Positions 8,106-16,094 of a DNA stretch of 23,869 nt are shown here, piece after piece. The notes under the pieces are model-generated. The model was not told where the DNA came from and ran no database searches. It saw only the letters and a program-made list of their open reading frames with translations. How positions within the stretch are numbered: the first letter of the stretch is position 1; each line of letters starts with the position of its first letter. The DNA comes from a virus: the IMG/VR virus record IMGVR_UViG_3300032296_000267, positions 1 to 23,869 of that record. The stretch is one strand, 5' to 3'. A program made the position numbers and the translations under genes.

Positions 8106-9757
8106 GCGATTGGGAAAGAATAAGTTCAGCAACACAAACCCAAGCAACGCCTGAACCAAAATCAAGCGATTGGGAAAGTGTTCAAGCTAATGCACCATTG
8201 GGTGCTTATGAACGCTTTTTAGACAGCTTACGCAATCCCCAAACAGGTGGGCGTAGTGGTGTGGTTGGCCCTGCATTAGTAGGCGGTACAGGTGAATTGA
8301 TTAAAGGTGCTGGTGCTTTAACGCAAATGGCGTTTCCTAATGCTGGTACACGCATGGTTGAAGTTGGTGAAGCAATGACTGAGGGTGCTAAAAGCGTAGC
8401 TCCTGTTTCAGGCACAGTCGGGCAAATTGGTTCGTATTTAGTGCCATATGGTGCTGCACAAAAAGCTACAACTGCGTTAGCACAAGTACCACAAGTTGCT
8501 AGACAAATAGGTCAATTACCAAGCTATGCTAGGGCTGTAGGTCAACAAGCAACTATTGGTGGAACTTTAGGCTATGGATTAACGCCTGACCAACAAAATC
8601 GGGAACAAGCCGCCACATTTGGTACTTTAACTGGTGCAGCTACCCCATTTATTGAAAAAGCGGTTCGTGGTACTGTCAATTTATTGCGTGGCACACCACC
8701 AGCACAAGGCACAATGCAAGCCGCTAGAGAAGCCCAAGAAGCAGGTTATGTAATACCCCCAACCCAAGTAAAACCATCGTTGCTAAACCGCTTTTTAGAA
8801 GGTACTGCTGGAAAAATAAGTACCGCTCAAAACGCTAGTTTTAAAAACCAACAAGTAACTAATCAGTTGGCTGCAAAGTCTTTAGGATTACCCGAAGATG
8901 TTGTTATTACCCCTGAAATTCTTACAAACATTAGAGCAAAAGCTGGTCAAGCCTACGAAACACTAGGAGCTACTGGCACAGTTAAAACTAGCCCTAAATT
9001 TATACAAGCATTAGATGAAATAAAACCTTATAAAGATGCTGTTCAAGCGTCAAAAGACTTTCCAACGGCAGATAAAAACCCAATTATTGGCGTTATTGAC
9101 GAATTAAAACAAAAAAGTTTTGATGTAAATTCAGCTATTTCTAAAATTAATGTATTGCGTAATGACGCAGATATAGCCTATGGAACAGGCAATAAAGCAT
9201 TAGGCAAGGCAAACAAAGAAGCAAGCCAAGTATTAGAAAACACTATTGAAAACTACCTTGCTAACACTAAACAAACGGATTTGTTGCAAAGGTTTAGAGA
9301 AGCTCGTCAAACCATTGCTAAGACTTATTCTGTAGAAAACGCTTTAAATGTAAAAACTGGAACAATCGATGCTAAGAAATTAGCTGCCCAATTACAAAAA
9401 GGCAAACCTTTGTCAGGCGAGTTAAAACAAGTGGGTGAATTTGGTACTGCTTTTCCAACAGCAGTTAAAACTCCTGAAACTATGGGTAGTATTCCGCAAA
9501 TTAGCCCACTAGATGTTGGTGGTGCAGTATTAACAGGTGGTGGTGCTTATGTTTCAGGTTCAGGTGCAGAAACTCCAGCAACTTTGGCTGCTTTACTAGC
9601 AAGACCAACGCTAAGAGCCGCAGCACTATCCAAACCTATTCAAAGCAGATTAACTAATCAACAAATGCAAAATTTAAGCCCTGAAACACGCAATTTAGCT
9701 AGAATGTTAATGCTACAAGGGGCAACCAAAGTTGGAGCTAATGAGGAGCAGAAATGA
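8102..9757 (+). CDS. Candidate ejection protein with Gly/Ala-rich membrane-active segment
   Basis: 551 residues. The start has a short repeated motif, SDWERISS at residues 2-9 and SDWESVQ at 22-28. Residues about 50-185 are rich in Gly, Ala and Val (VVGPALVGGTGELIKGAG, then VGQIGSYLVPYGAAQ), resembling segments that can enter a membrane. The remainder is long amphipathic helix with Lys and Gln. This is the pattern of phage proteins that form a channel across the cell envelope during infection. It overlaps both neighbours (ATGA), and GAGGAG near its end serves the next gene. No enzymatic domain such as a lytic transglycosylase is seen. Confidence 0.6.
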   Translation: MSDWERISSATQTQATPEPKSSDWESVQANAPLGAYERFLDSLRNPQTGGRSGVVGPALVGGTGELIKGAGALTQMAFPNAGTRMVEVGEAMTEGAKSVAPVSGTVGQIGSYLVPYGAAQKATTALAQVPQVARQIGQLPSYARAVGQQATIGGTLGYGLTPDQQNREQAATFGTLTGAATPFIEKAVRGTVNLLRGTPPAQGTMQAAREAQEAGYVIPPTQVKPSLLNRFLEGTAGKISTAQNASFKNQQVTNQLAAKSLGLPEDVVITPEILTNIRAKAGQAYETLGATGTVKTSPKFIQALDEIKPYKDAVQASKDFPTADKNPIIGVIDELKQKSFDVNSAISKINVLRNDADIAYGTGNKALGKANKEASQVLENTIENYLANTKQTDLLQRFREARQTIAKTYSVENALNVKTGTIDAKKLAAQLQKGKPLSGELKQVGEFGTAFPTAVKTPETMGSIPQISPLDVGGAVLTGGGAYVSGSGAETPATLAALLARPTLRAAALSKPIQSRLTNQQMQNLSPETRNLARMLMLQGATKVGANEEQK

Positions 9758-10335
9758 GTAGAAACGGGTCAGGCACATATTCTTTACCTGCGGGTAATCC
9801 CGTAGTAACTCAAACCACGATTAGTTCATCATGGGCTAATACCACCATGAATGACTTGGCTTCTGCCCTTACGGACTCGGTTGCCGCAGATGGTCAGACC
9901 CCAATGACGGGTAACTTAGACCTAAACACACATAAAATAGTTAATTTAGTAGCGGGTAGTGTGGCAGGTGATGCAATAGAGTTTGCTCAATTTAAGACAC
10001 CTACCTTTACAGGTAATGTCACCATGTCATCTACTGGGTTTGCCTTAATCCCAGCAGGAACTACCGCAGAAAGACCCGCAAGCCCTGCCAATGGTCAGAT
10101 TCGTTATAACACCACGACTGCTCAGTTTGAGGGCTATCAAGGCGGTGCATGGGGTCAATTAGGTGGTGGTGCTACGGGTGCAGGTGGGGATGAGGTATTC
10201 GTAGAAAACTCAAGAGTCGTAACTACAAACTATACAATTCCTGTAGGCAAATCAGCCGAAAGTGTTGGGCCTATCACAATTAATGCAGGTATTACTGTGA
10301 CAGTAAGTTCAGGCGAAAGATGGGTGGTATTGTAA
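9754..10335 (+). CDS. Tail fibre protein, virion-attachment type
   Basis: 193 residues starting MSRNGSGTYSLPAGNPVVTQ and continuing with SSSWANTTMNDLASALTDSV and DGQTPMTGNLDLNTHKI. This N-terminal arrangement is common in short-tailed phage fibres that attach to the tail and begin a trimeric shaft. The middle ERPASPANGQIRYNTTTAQFEGY is the beta-rich shaft unit seen in many fibres. It lacks a large receptor-binding domain, so the following fibre genes probably supply other parts. The gene overlaps the ejection-protein stop and has GAGGAG before ATG. Confidence 0.75.
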   Translation: MSRNGSGTYSLPAGNPVVTQTTISSSWANTTMNDLASALTDSVAADGQTPMTGNLDLNTHKIVNLVAGSVAGDAIEFAQFKTPTFTGNVTMSSTGFALIPAGTTAERPASPANGQIRYNTTTAQFEGYQGGAWGQLGGGATGAGGDEVFVENSRVVTTNYTIPVGKSAESVGPITINAGITVTVSSGERWVVL

Positions 10336-10371
10336 GATGAAAACCACTAAAATATACAAAAGGAGTAAATA

Positions 10372-10956
10372 ATGTCTATTGTCTTACAAGGCTCAACTTC
10401 AGGTAGCGTTACATTACAAGAACCAGCCGTTGCTGGTACTACTGTATTGACCTTACCAGCCGTATCAGGAACAGTCATTACTACAGGCACTACTGGTCAA
10501 GTTATTGATAGTGGTGCTTTACCAATAGGTAGTGTATTGCAAGTGGTTAGTGCTACTACTGCAACAACAGTAAGTAATTCAACTGGAACTTATGCTGATA
10601 CTGGACTAACTGCAACTATTACTCCTAAATTCTCCACAAGTAAAATTCTTGTTATGGCAACTATTAACGGAACTTTAAAAACCACAAACAATACCAATAT
10701 AAAAACTCAATTAGTTAAAAATTCTACTGCTATTTTAGCCATTGATGATTATGCTGGAATTACTGGAACAACCGCTTCTAATGGTGTTGGTTCTATTTCT
10801 TGTAATTATTTAGATTCACCAGCAACAACTTCTGCCACAACATACAAAGTTCAATTTGCTTCAGATAATGCAAATGCCATTGTCTATGTTCAAGGCTTTA
10901 ACAATGTTACAAACGGCTCTAACTCAACTATGGTTTTAATGGAGATTGCACAATGA
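10372..10956 (+). CDS. Tail fibre-like protein, beta-rich
   Basis: 194 residues dominated by Thr, Ser, Gly and Val, beginning with GSTSGSVTLQEPAVAGTTVL. That segment is a recurring shaft motif in phage fibres and in proteins from metagenomic phages. The C-terminal 120 residues (from DTGLTATITPKF onward) look like a beta-sandwich of the kind used as a fibre head. AAGGAG precedes the start, so it is well translated. It is followed by an overlapping small accessory gene. Receptor binding is the likely role, with the ligand unknown. Confidence 0.65.
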   Translation: MSIVLQGSTSGSVTLQEPAVAGTTVLTLPAVSGTVITTGTTGQVIDSGALPIGSVLQVVSATTATTVSNSTGTYADTGLTATITPKFSTSKILVMATINGTLKTTNNTNIKTQLVKNSTAILAIDDYAGITGTTASNGVGSISCNYLDSPATTSATTYKVQFASDNANAIVYVQGFNNVTNGSNSTMVLMEIAQ

Positions 10957-11237
10957 GTTTAAATATTGACCAAACAAATGCACTCTATAAAATTTATTCA
11001 AATGTAGTCCGCACAGTAGGCAACATTGCTTACGATGCAGACGGCAACGAAGTCGCATACGATAAAGATGCAGTACAGGCTTATGTAGATGCTCATGCTT
11101 ATATTGCTAAAAGAGCATCAGAATACCCGCCCATCACCGATTACATTGATGGTGTAGTCAAGGGTGACCAAGTTCAGATTGATAAATACATTGCTGACTG
11201 CTTGGCGGTCAAGGCTAAGTATAAAAAGGGAGCATAA
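10953..11237 (+). CDS. Small fibre-associated protein, XkdW-like
   Basis: 94 residues overlapping the preceding fibre gene by four bases. The C-terminal part, YPPITDYIDGVVKGDQVQID then YIADCLAVKAKY, matches a short helical motif found in many small tail proteins, some called XkdW or tail fibre assembly-like. The pairing with a fibre gene suggests an assembly or capping role, which is inference. No membrane segment or enzyme motif is present. Confidence 0.6.
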   Translation: MSLNIDQTNALYKIYSNVVRTVGNIAYDADGNEVAYDKDAVQAYVDAHAYIAKRASEYPPITDYIDGVVKGDQVQIDKYIADCLAVKAKYKKGA

Positions 11238-11239
11238 CA

Positions 11240-11866
11240 ATGGCTGTCACACTAAATGCAAGTACATCCACAGGGTTGGTTCAGAGTGCCGACACAAGCG
11301 GTGAGATTGAACTTCAATCTAACGGCACAACTGCTCTAAAAGTAAACACCAACGAGGGTATTCAAATCCTAAACTGCTTGGGTGTGGGTAACGCTACCCC
11401 ATCTACTAGCGGTGCTGGTATTACATTTCCAGCTACTCAATCAGCAAGCACAGACGCTAATACGCTAGATGATTATGAGGAAGGTACTTGGACACCAACA
11501 CTAACTGCTTCATCAGGAAGTGCAACTTATACTTCATCAACCGCAGGAAGTTATCAAAAAATTGGAAATAGAGTTTATTGTTTTGGTGTAATTCAACTTG
11601 CATCAAGTTCATTAAGTGGTCAAATATTTGTTGGTGGATTGCCTTTTACATCAAGTTCAACTTTGACTTTAGCAAGAACTCCTGTTTGCTTAGGAAGGCA
11701 TGATTCATGGAATACAGCACCTATTGGTGGTGCTATTGTCGGTATATCTACAACACAATTTGAATTGTATAAATTTGGCTCAAATTCTAATACTACTGAT
11801 TCAGTTGGTGCTGACACAACTGCAACAAGTGGAATATATTTTTCTTTATCTTACATAACGGCTTAA
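11240..11866 (+). CDS. Tail fibre / receptor-binding-type protein
   Basis: 208 residues. The N-terminal half has the shaft motifs SGEIELQSNGTTALKVNTNE and LGVGNATPSTSGAGITFPAT. These lead to ASTDANTLDDYEEGTWTPTL, which in many phage fibres marks the boundary to a C-terminal beta-rich head. The head here is about 115 residues with many Ser and Thr. AGGGAG precedes its start two bases after the previous stop. It is probably a trimeric fibre whose head contacts the cell surface. Confidence 0.7.
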   Translation: MAVTLNASTSTGLVQSADTSGEIELQSNGTTALKVNTNEGIQILNCLGVGNATPSTSGAGITFPATQSASTDANTLDDYEEGTWTPTLTASSGSATYTSSTAGSYQKIGNRVYCFGVIQLASSSLSGQIFVGGLPFTSSSTLTLARTPVCLGRHDSWNTAPIGGAIVGISTTQFELYKFGSNSNTTDSVGADTTATSGIYFSLSYITA

Positions 11867-11870
11867 TATC

Positions 11871-12131
11871 ATGGCACTTACAGAAAACACAATAATTGAC
11901 CAAATTGAAATAGTAGGCGATTGGAACATTCAAGTTCGCCAAGCTACTATTATTGAGCGTGACGGTGAGTTTGTATCTCGTACCTTCCATCGTTGGGTAT
12001 TAACTCCTGATTCAGACATTAGCGACCAAGAACAAAAGGTTCAAGATATTTGTAATGCCGCATGGACTGATAAAGTTAAAGCCGCATACGAAACATTTAA
12101 GGCTGAACAAGCCAATAGATTAGGAGCGTAA
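11871..12131 (+). CDS. Small conserved tail-region protein
   Basis: 86 residues. The first half is probably beta (IEIVGDWNIQVRQATIIERD) and the second is helical (DISDQEQKVQDICNAAWTDK). I recognise this as a small protein common next to fibre genes in uncultured phages, but it has no assigned function. It begins four bases after the preceding fibre stop, has only a weak ribosome site, and ends one base before the homing endonuclease gene. Confidence 0.55.
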   Translation: MALTENTIIDQIEIVGDWNIQVRQATIIERDGEFVSRTFHRWVLTPDSDISDQEQKVQDICNAAWTDKVKAAYETFKAEQANRLGA

Positions 12132-12132
12132 G

Positions 12133-12831
12133 ATGGCATTTGTGCCTAGCCCTGAAGCCGTTAGCTGTGTTTATTGGGTTCATAGACCCGAACATACTGA
12201 CATATTGCGTCAAGGCTATGTAGGCATTTCTAAGCGGTTTGAACGCAGAATTTGGGAGCATCTTAAATTAACCCAAAACAGATACCTAAAGAACGCAATC
12301 AATAAGTACGGCTGGAATAACTTGGTCAAAGAAAAGGTGCTAATTGGCAAAGAAGATTACTGCCTAGAGATTGAATCCAAGCTACGACCAGCAGATAAGA
12401 TTGGTTGGAACTTGGTCAAAGGCGGTAACAAACCACCAGTTAATCGTTGGAATCTTGGTAAAAAAGGTTTAACTGTTGCTTGGAATAAAGGCTTAAAAAT
12501 GTCGGATGAGGTAAAAGAAAAAGTCCGCAAAGCCGCCAAAGAGCAATGGCAAAGACAGGGTATGCGTGAATTACTTTCTAGTATTAAAAAGGGCAAACCA
12601 TCTAATATGGCTGGTAAAAAACATAGCCCTGAAACGATTGAGCGTATGCGTTTGGTTAAAATTGGTAAACCATCAGGCAAAAAAGGTATGAAAATGTCGC
12701 AAGAGCATAATGACAAAATGAAAAAATTAGCCAAAGCACAGGCTTGGACTTGCCCACATTGCGATACAAGTGGGTTTAGTAAAGGTGCTGGAAATAGATG
12801 GCACTTTGATAACTGTAAAGGAGCAAGATAA
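12133..12831 (+). CDS. GIY-YIG homing endonuclease with NUMOD-type repeats and zinc finger
   Basis: 232 residues. Residues 12-45 hold the GIY-YIG core, with VYW at 13-15 for the first motif, YVG at 29-31 for the second, and Arg38/Arg39 in the following helix. Glu79 or Glu81 is a candidate metal ligand. Residues 105-200 contain Lys-rich repeats of the NUMOD3 type (NLGKKG, WNKGLKMSDEV, GKKHSPETIERM, GKKGMKMSQEH) that bind DNA along the target. Residues 207-228 form a CxxC...HxxxC finger (Cys207, Cys210, His224, Cys228). It is a free-standing gene inserted between tail genes, so it probably cuts fibre loci lacking it and spreads by repair. The stop overlaps the next start (TAATG). Confidence 0.85.
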   Translation: MAFVPSPEAVSCVYWVHRPEHTDILRQGYVGISKRFERRIWEHLKLTQNRYLKNAINKYGWNNLVKEKVLIGKEDYCLEIESKLRPADKIGWNLVKGGNKPPVNRWNLGKKGLTVAWNKGLKMSDEVKEKVRKAAKEQWQRQGMRELLSSIKKGKPSNMAGKKHSPETIERMRLVKIGKPSGKKGMKMSQEHNDKMKKLAKAQAWTCPHCDTSGFSKGAGNRWHFDNCKGAR

Positions 12832-13937
12832 TGCCACCGATTACGCTGAATGGCGATACTGGAATAACAACTCCCATGTACAACGGGAGTATTACTGCTA
12901 ATGCGGTAACTCCATCCGTTAATATGAAGAATCGCATCATCAATGGTGCGATGACTTTAAATCAGCGTGGGTTTAGCGGTGCAAATACCAACAACACCTA
13001 CACCCTTGATAGATGGGTAATGCAAACTGGTTTAGATAATAAGTTTACTGTTGCTCAATCATCAACTGCTCCAACAGGATTTTCTAATTCTTTGTTAGTT
13101 ACTTCTTCTACAGCTTATTCTGTACCAAGTGGCGAATATTACACAATTGTTCAAAAAATAGAGGGTTTTAATACTTCAGATTTAGCTTTTGGTACGGCAT
13201 CAGCCAAGACCATTACCCTAAGTTTTCAGGTGTATTCATCATTAACTGGCACTTTTGGCGGTTCGTTAGCAAATAGTGCAAATAATCGTTCTTACCCATT
13301 TACATACACAATTTCTACTGCAAACACTTGGACTACTGCAAGCGTAACTATTGCTGGTGATACATCAGGCACTTGGATTGGTGCTACAAACGGCATAGGA
13401 TTAAATGTAATATTTGGTCTTGGTGTTGGAACAACTTATAGCGGTACTGCTGGAGCTTGGGCAGGAGCAGATTATCGTTCAGCAACAGGCGCAGTATCCG
13501 TAGTCGGTACAAACGGAGCAACTTTCTACATTACTGGTGTGCAATTTGAGGTAGGCTCTACAGCTACTAGCTTTGATTACAGACCTTATGGAACTGAATT
13601 GGCTTTGTGTCAGCGGTATTATGCAAGATTCAGTACATTATCTGGAAATTATGCAGGTTTTGGTTCTGGAGTAGTTGAAGCATCAACAGGAGCAACAATA
13701 ATTGTTAAATATCCACAAACAATGAGGGCTACGCCAACATTAGCGCAATCAACCACTGGTTTATACGATGGAGCTTCTGTTCAAACGGTCACTAGTTTAG
13801 GAACGGCATATTACGGAAACAATGCGCTAAATGCAAATATTGTTGCAAGTGGCGGCGGTTTGACCCAAGGTAGAGGATGTGTATGGATTGCTGGTAACTC
13901 AACCGCTGGGTATATTGACCTTTCTTCGGAGCTATAA
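12831..13937 (+). CDS. Tail fibre or spike protein, probable receptor binder
   Basis: 368 residues and the largest fibre gene here. It opens with a short shaft motif (GDTGITTPMYNGSI), then NRIINGAMTLNQRG, a motif shared by many phage receptor-binding proteins. A jelly-roll-like central domain runs to TFYITGVQFEVGSTATSFDY, the usual end of a carbohydrate-binding-like module. LCQRYYARF and a variable C-terminal domain follow. AAGGAG lies eight bases before ATG, inside the end of the endonuclease gene. It is the most likely host-range determinant in the window, inferred from these motifs. Confidence 0.7.
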   Translation: MPPITLNGDTGITTPMYNGSITANAVTPSVNMKNRIINGAMTLNQRGFSGANTNNTYTLDRWVMQTGLDNKFTVAQSSTAPTGFSNSLLVTSSTAYSVPSGEYYTIVQKIEGFNTSDLAFGTASAKTITLSFQVYSSLTGTFGGSLANSANNRSYPFTYTISTANTWTTASVTIAGDTSGTWIGATNGIGLNVIFGLGVGTTYSGTAGAWAGADYRSATGAVSVVGTNGATFYITGVQFEVGSTATSFDYRPYGTELALCQRYYARFSTLSGNYAGFGSGVVEASTGATIIVKYPQTMRATPTLAQSTTGLYDGASVQTVTSLGTAYYGNNALNANIVASGGGLTQGRGCVWIAGNSTAGYIDLSSEL

Positions 13938-13939
13938 CC

Positions 13940-14149
13940 ATGTATCAACAGTATCCAATACATCCCGCTTTTGGTAAGTCGCAATCTATTCGTAGATTAT
14001 TAGACGGTGCTTGCATCCCTTTTGCACCTGACAACACAGACTACCAAACCTTTAAAAAAGAAGTCTTAGCTGGTGCAGAACTGCAAGATGATACTGGGAA
14101 TGTGATGACACAGGCTGAAGCCGATGCTTTTATAGCGACCTTGCCGTAA
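13940..14149 (+). CDS. Small tail-fibre-associated protein
   Basis: 69 residues. The centre ACIPFAPDNTDYQTFKKEVL fits a recurring small motif (IPFDP-N-DYQ) found at the ends of phage fibres and in small proteins next to them. It starts two bases after the fibre stop with GGAG upstream. It may assist folding or form the last part of the fibre. No other feature is visible. Confidence 0.55.
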   Translation: MYQQYPIHPAFGKSQSIRRLLDGACIPFAPDNTDYQTFKKEVLAGAELQDDTGNVMTQAEADAFIATLP

Positions 14150-14152
14150 GAC

Positions 14153-14389
14153 ATGGATATGGCGTTTGAGATTGATCCCGTTAAATATGGCGTTCTTTGG
14201 CAGAAGGTAGAAAACTACGAGGCCAAGTTCGATGAAATGTCTAAAAAGATCGACAAGATGGAAGCCAGTATTGATGAACTTGTTGCAATGGCTAATCGCT
14301 CTAGGGGCGGTCTTTGGGTCGGCTTGGGGGTTGTATCTGTTATTAGTTCACTCGTAGGGTTTATTGCACATTGGTTCAGTAAGAGTTAA
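14153..14389 (+). CDS. Small membrane protein, XhlA-like lysis candidate
   Basis: 78 residues. Residues 14-48 form an amphipathic coiled coil (YEAKFDEMSKKIDKMEASID) and residues 53-74 one membrane helix (GLWVGLGVVSVISSLVGFIA), ending with a short basic tail. This layout is that of XhlA/holin-accessory proteins that help permeabilise the membrane. It opens the lysis cassette. A second in-frame ATG at 14159 could also be the start; neither has a strong ribosome site. Confidence 0.6.
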   Translation: MDMAFEIDPVKYGVLWQKVENYEAKFDEMSKKIDKMEASIDELVAMANRSRGGLWVGLGVVSVISSLVGFIAHWFSKS

Positions 14390-14394
14390 TCAAT

Positions 14395-14847
14395 GTGTCA
14401 GATGATCTTGGGTTGTCAGCAGGTGCAAAGGGCATTAGCGAGGGTATAAAGACTGGTCGTGAAGCTGGTCGTGAGATTGGCAAGAACATTGAAGAAGTAC
14501 AGAAAGAAGCGGTAGATGTAGCAAAAGAACGGGCAAACGCAAGAATCCGTGAACGCAGGGAAGCAGAGTTAAAGAAGGAACGGGCGATATTTAAAGCCCT
14601 TGAGGAGTACAAGCACCGTAAACAAATTACGGATGAGGAGTACAAACTAAGGGTGGAGTTTATAAAGAAATTCGGTACTAAAGAGTGGGATAAGGTCATT
14701 CAGATAAAGACCGAGATTGAAAAGATAGAAAAGGCAGACAAAGACTACTTTGATGCCGAGTTGTCAAAGGTTAGATGGGTGCAGTTTTGGTGCTTTTTGG
14801 CGGCAGGTTGGATTGCTTATTTTATTGTATGGGGGAGTAAAAAATGA
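14395..14847 (+). CDS. Coiled-coil tail-anchored membrane protein in lysis cassette
   Basis: 150 residues from a GTG start, five bases after the previous stop, with AAGAG upstream. A short Gly-rich N-terminus (GLSAGAKGISEGIKTGREAG) leads into a strongly charged helix at residues 30-125, predicted to be coiled coil. One membrane helix lies at residues 128-146 (WVQFWCFLAAGWIAYFIVW), followed by GSKK. The membrane segment is at the C-terminus, opposite to a classical inner-membrane spanin. A role in lysis is suggested only by its place between an XhlA-like protein and the holin. I do not recognise the family. Confidence 0.6.
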   Translation: MSDDLGLSAGAKGISEGIKTGREAGREIGKNIEEVQKEAVDVAKERANARIRERREAELKKERAIFKALEEYKHRKQITDEEYKLRVEFIKKFGTKEWDKVIQIKTEIEKIEKADKDYFDAELSKVRWVQFWCFLAAGWIAYFIVWGSKK

Positions 14848-15254
14848 TTCCGCTAATGGCACTAGTCGATGTTGGGATGAAAGTCCTAGACAAGTTTATT
14901 CCTGATCCTGAAGCCAAAGCCAAGGCCCAAGCTGAACTATTAAAGATGCAACAAGAGGGTCGGTTAGCTGAGTTAAACGCTGACATGAACGAGCAGAACA
15001 ATATATCTGACCGCTGGAAAGCTGATCTTGCTAGTGACTCTTGGCTATCTAAAAATATACGCCCTATGTCATTAGTGGCTATTTTTGCTGGTTACTTTCT
15101 TTTTGCCATGATGTCTGCTTTTGGCTACGATGCTAAAGAATCGTATGTAAACCTGCTGGGTCAATGGGGTATGCTAATAATGAGTGCGTATTTTGGTGGC
15201 CGTACCCTAGAAAAAATCATGGATATGAAAGCTAAAAAAGATGAATCTAAGTGA
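14844..15254 (+). CDS. Holin, 3TM GTA/phage type
   Basis: 136 residues. It has an N-terminal amphipathic segment (MIPLMALVDVGMKVLDKFIP), a charged linker rich in Ala, Lys and Glu, then RWKADLASDSWLSKNIRPMS, the hallmark of the GTA_holin_3TM family. Two clear membrane helices follow at residues 74-94 and 101-119, with AYFGGRTLEKI at the end. It would form the membrane lesion that times lysis and releases the endolysin. It overlaps the previous gene by four bases and the endolysin gene by 14, as holin-endolysin pairs often do. Confidence 0.85.
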   Translation: MIPLMALVDVGMKVLDKFIPDPEAKAKAQAELLKMQQEGRLAELNADMNEQNNISDRWKADLASDSWLSKNIRPMSLVAIFAGYFLFAMMSAFGYDAKESYVNLLGQWGMLIMSAYFGGRTLEKIMDMKAKKDESK

Positions 15255-15666
15255 ACACTTCACCCTAGACGAACTGACCCACACAGATCATAGGCAGTTT
15301 GACAATACGCCAAACGCTACCGAGATGGCTAACCTTGTACGCCTAGCGGGGTTCTTAGAGGAAGTTAAGACCGTCTTAGGTGGCAAACCCGTGATGGTTA
15401 ACTCAGCTTTTCGTTGCAAAGAAGTCAATGACGCTGTAGGATCAAAGGACACTAGCCAGCATCGGATTGGATGTGCCGCAGACATAAGAGTACCAAGCAT
15501 GACCCCCGATGAAGTCGTTAAGGCGGTGATCGCATCGGGGATTGGATATGACCAAATTATTCGAGAATTTGACCGTTGGACACATATTAGTATTCCTAAT
15601 ATTGCTGGCACTGCTCCTCGCAGACAAGCACTGATTATTGATAAAGCTGGAACTAGACCGTACTAA
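15241..15666 (+). CDS. Endolysin, peptidase M15 family
   Basis: 141 residues, a single-domain enzyme without signal peptide. Residues 1-15 (NLSEHFTLDELTHTD) and SAFRCKEVNDAVGSKDTSQH match peptidase M15 (subfamily 3, D-Ala-D-Ala carboxypeptidase-like). Zinc ligands are likely His74 (SQH), Asp81 (AADIR) and His115 (WTHISI), with Glu109 as a possible catalytic acid. It would cut peptide cross-links of the cell wall after release by the holin encoded directly upstream. The stop shares bases with the stop of the opposing gene. Confidence 0.88.
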   Translation: MNLSEHFTLDELTHTDHRQFDNTPNATEMANLVRLAGFLEEVKTVLGGKPVMVNSAFRCKEVNDAVGSKDTSQHRIGCAADIRVPSMTPDEVVKAVIASGIGYDQIIREFDRWTHISIPNIAGTAPRRQALIIDKAGTRPY

Positions 15667-16094
15667 AACAGTTCGGTCAGGTCTACGATTTTCCACAAGT
15701 CCTTAGGAACATCGTAAAAGTATTCATCTTGAGCGACTGCCCTGTTTGGTACTTCTATTAACGGGCAATCTTTGATCTTGTTTGCCCTAATCCAGTAAGC
15801 GTGGGTCAAGGGTCGGTTTACTACATACATCGTGGTTCTAGGGTGGTTAAACAGCTTATCCTTCCTGTGGGCTATGTGGATGGTATCAAACGGGCAAAAC
15901 TCCCAATCCCTGACCTCTACCTCAACATACCCTAAATGCTCTCCCTTACGGCTTAATATGAGGTCTACAGCGTACTTATCGGGGTTAGGGGTAGCATCTA
16001 TATACCAAAGGTTTTTGAGCCACCTAGCGACCGCATCACGGGCAGGTGGGTCACAAGCATCGTGCAGGGCTTGGTCAAACTTCTTATATTGCAT
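15663..16094 (-). CDS. Possible PD-(D/E)XK-fold protein, function unknown
   Basis: 143 residues. Residues 36-62 (PNPDKYAVDLILSRKGEHLG, then YVEVEVRDW) fit the order of a PD-(D/E)XK nuclease core with Asp44 and Glu58. The usual final Lys is replaced by Glu60, so activity is uncertain. There is no membrane segment. It is the last gene of the 16.7 kb leftward operon and overlaps the upstream membrane-protein gene by 11 bases with no obvious ribosome site of its own, suggesting translational coupling. It could equally be a non-catalytic relative. Confidence 0.6.
   Translation of the reverse strand: MQYKKFDQALHDACDPPARDAVARWLKNLWYIDATPNPDKYAVDLILSRKGEHLGYVEVEVRDWEFCPFDTIHIAHRKDKLFNHPRTTMYVVNRPLTHAYWIRANKIKDCPLIEVPNRAVAQDEYFYDVPKDLWKIVDLTELF

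Noticed and set aside
5052-9757. CRISPR-like or tandem DNA repeats in Gln-rich genes
   Set aside because: CAA/CAG-rich runs reflect poly-Gln coding, with no regular repeat-spacer pattern.
12357-12734. A 125-codon frame opposite the homing endonuclease
   Set aside because: It is a mirror of Lys-rich coding sequence, giving a Leu/Phe/Pro-rich product with no start signal.
15362-15380. TTAAGACCGTCTTAGG as another operator
   Set aside because: Spacing and symmetry differ from TTAAG-N4-CTTAA and it lies inside the endolysin gene.
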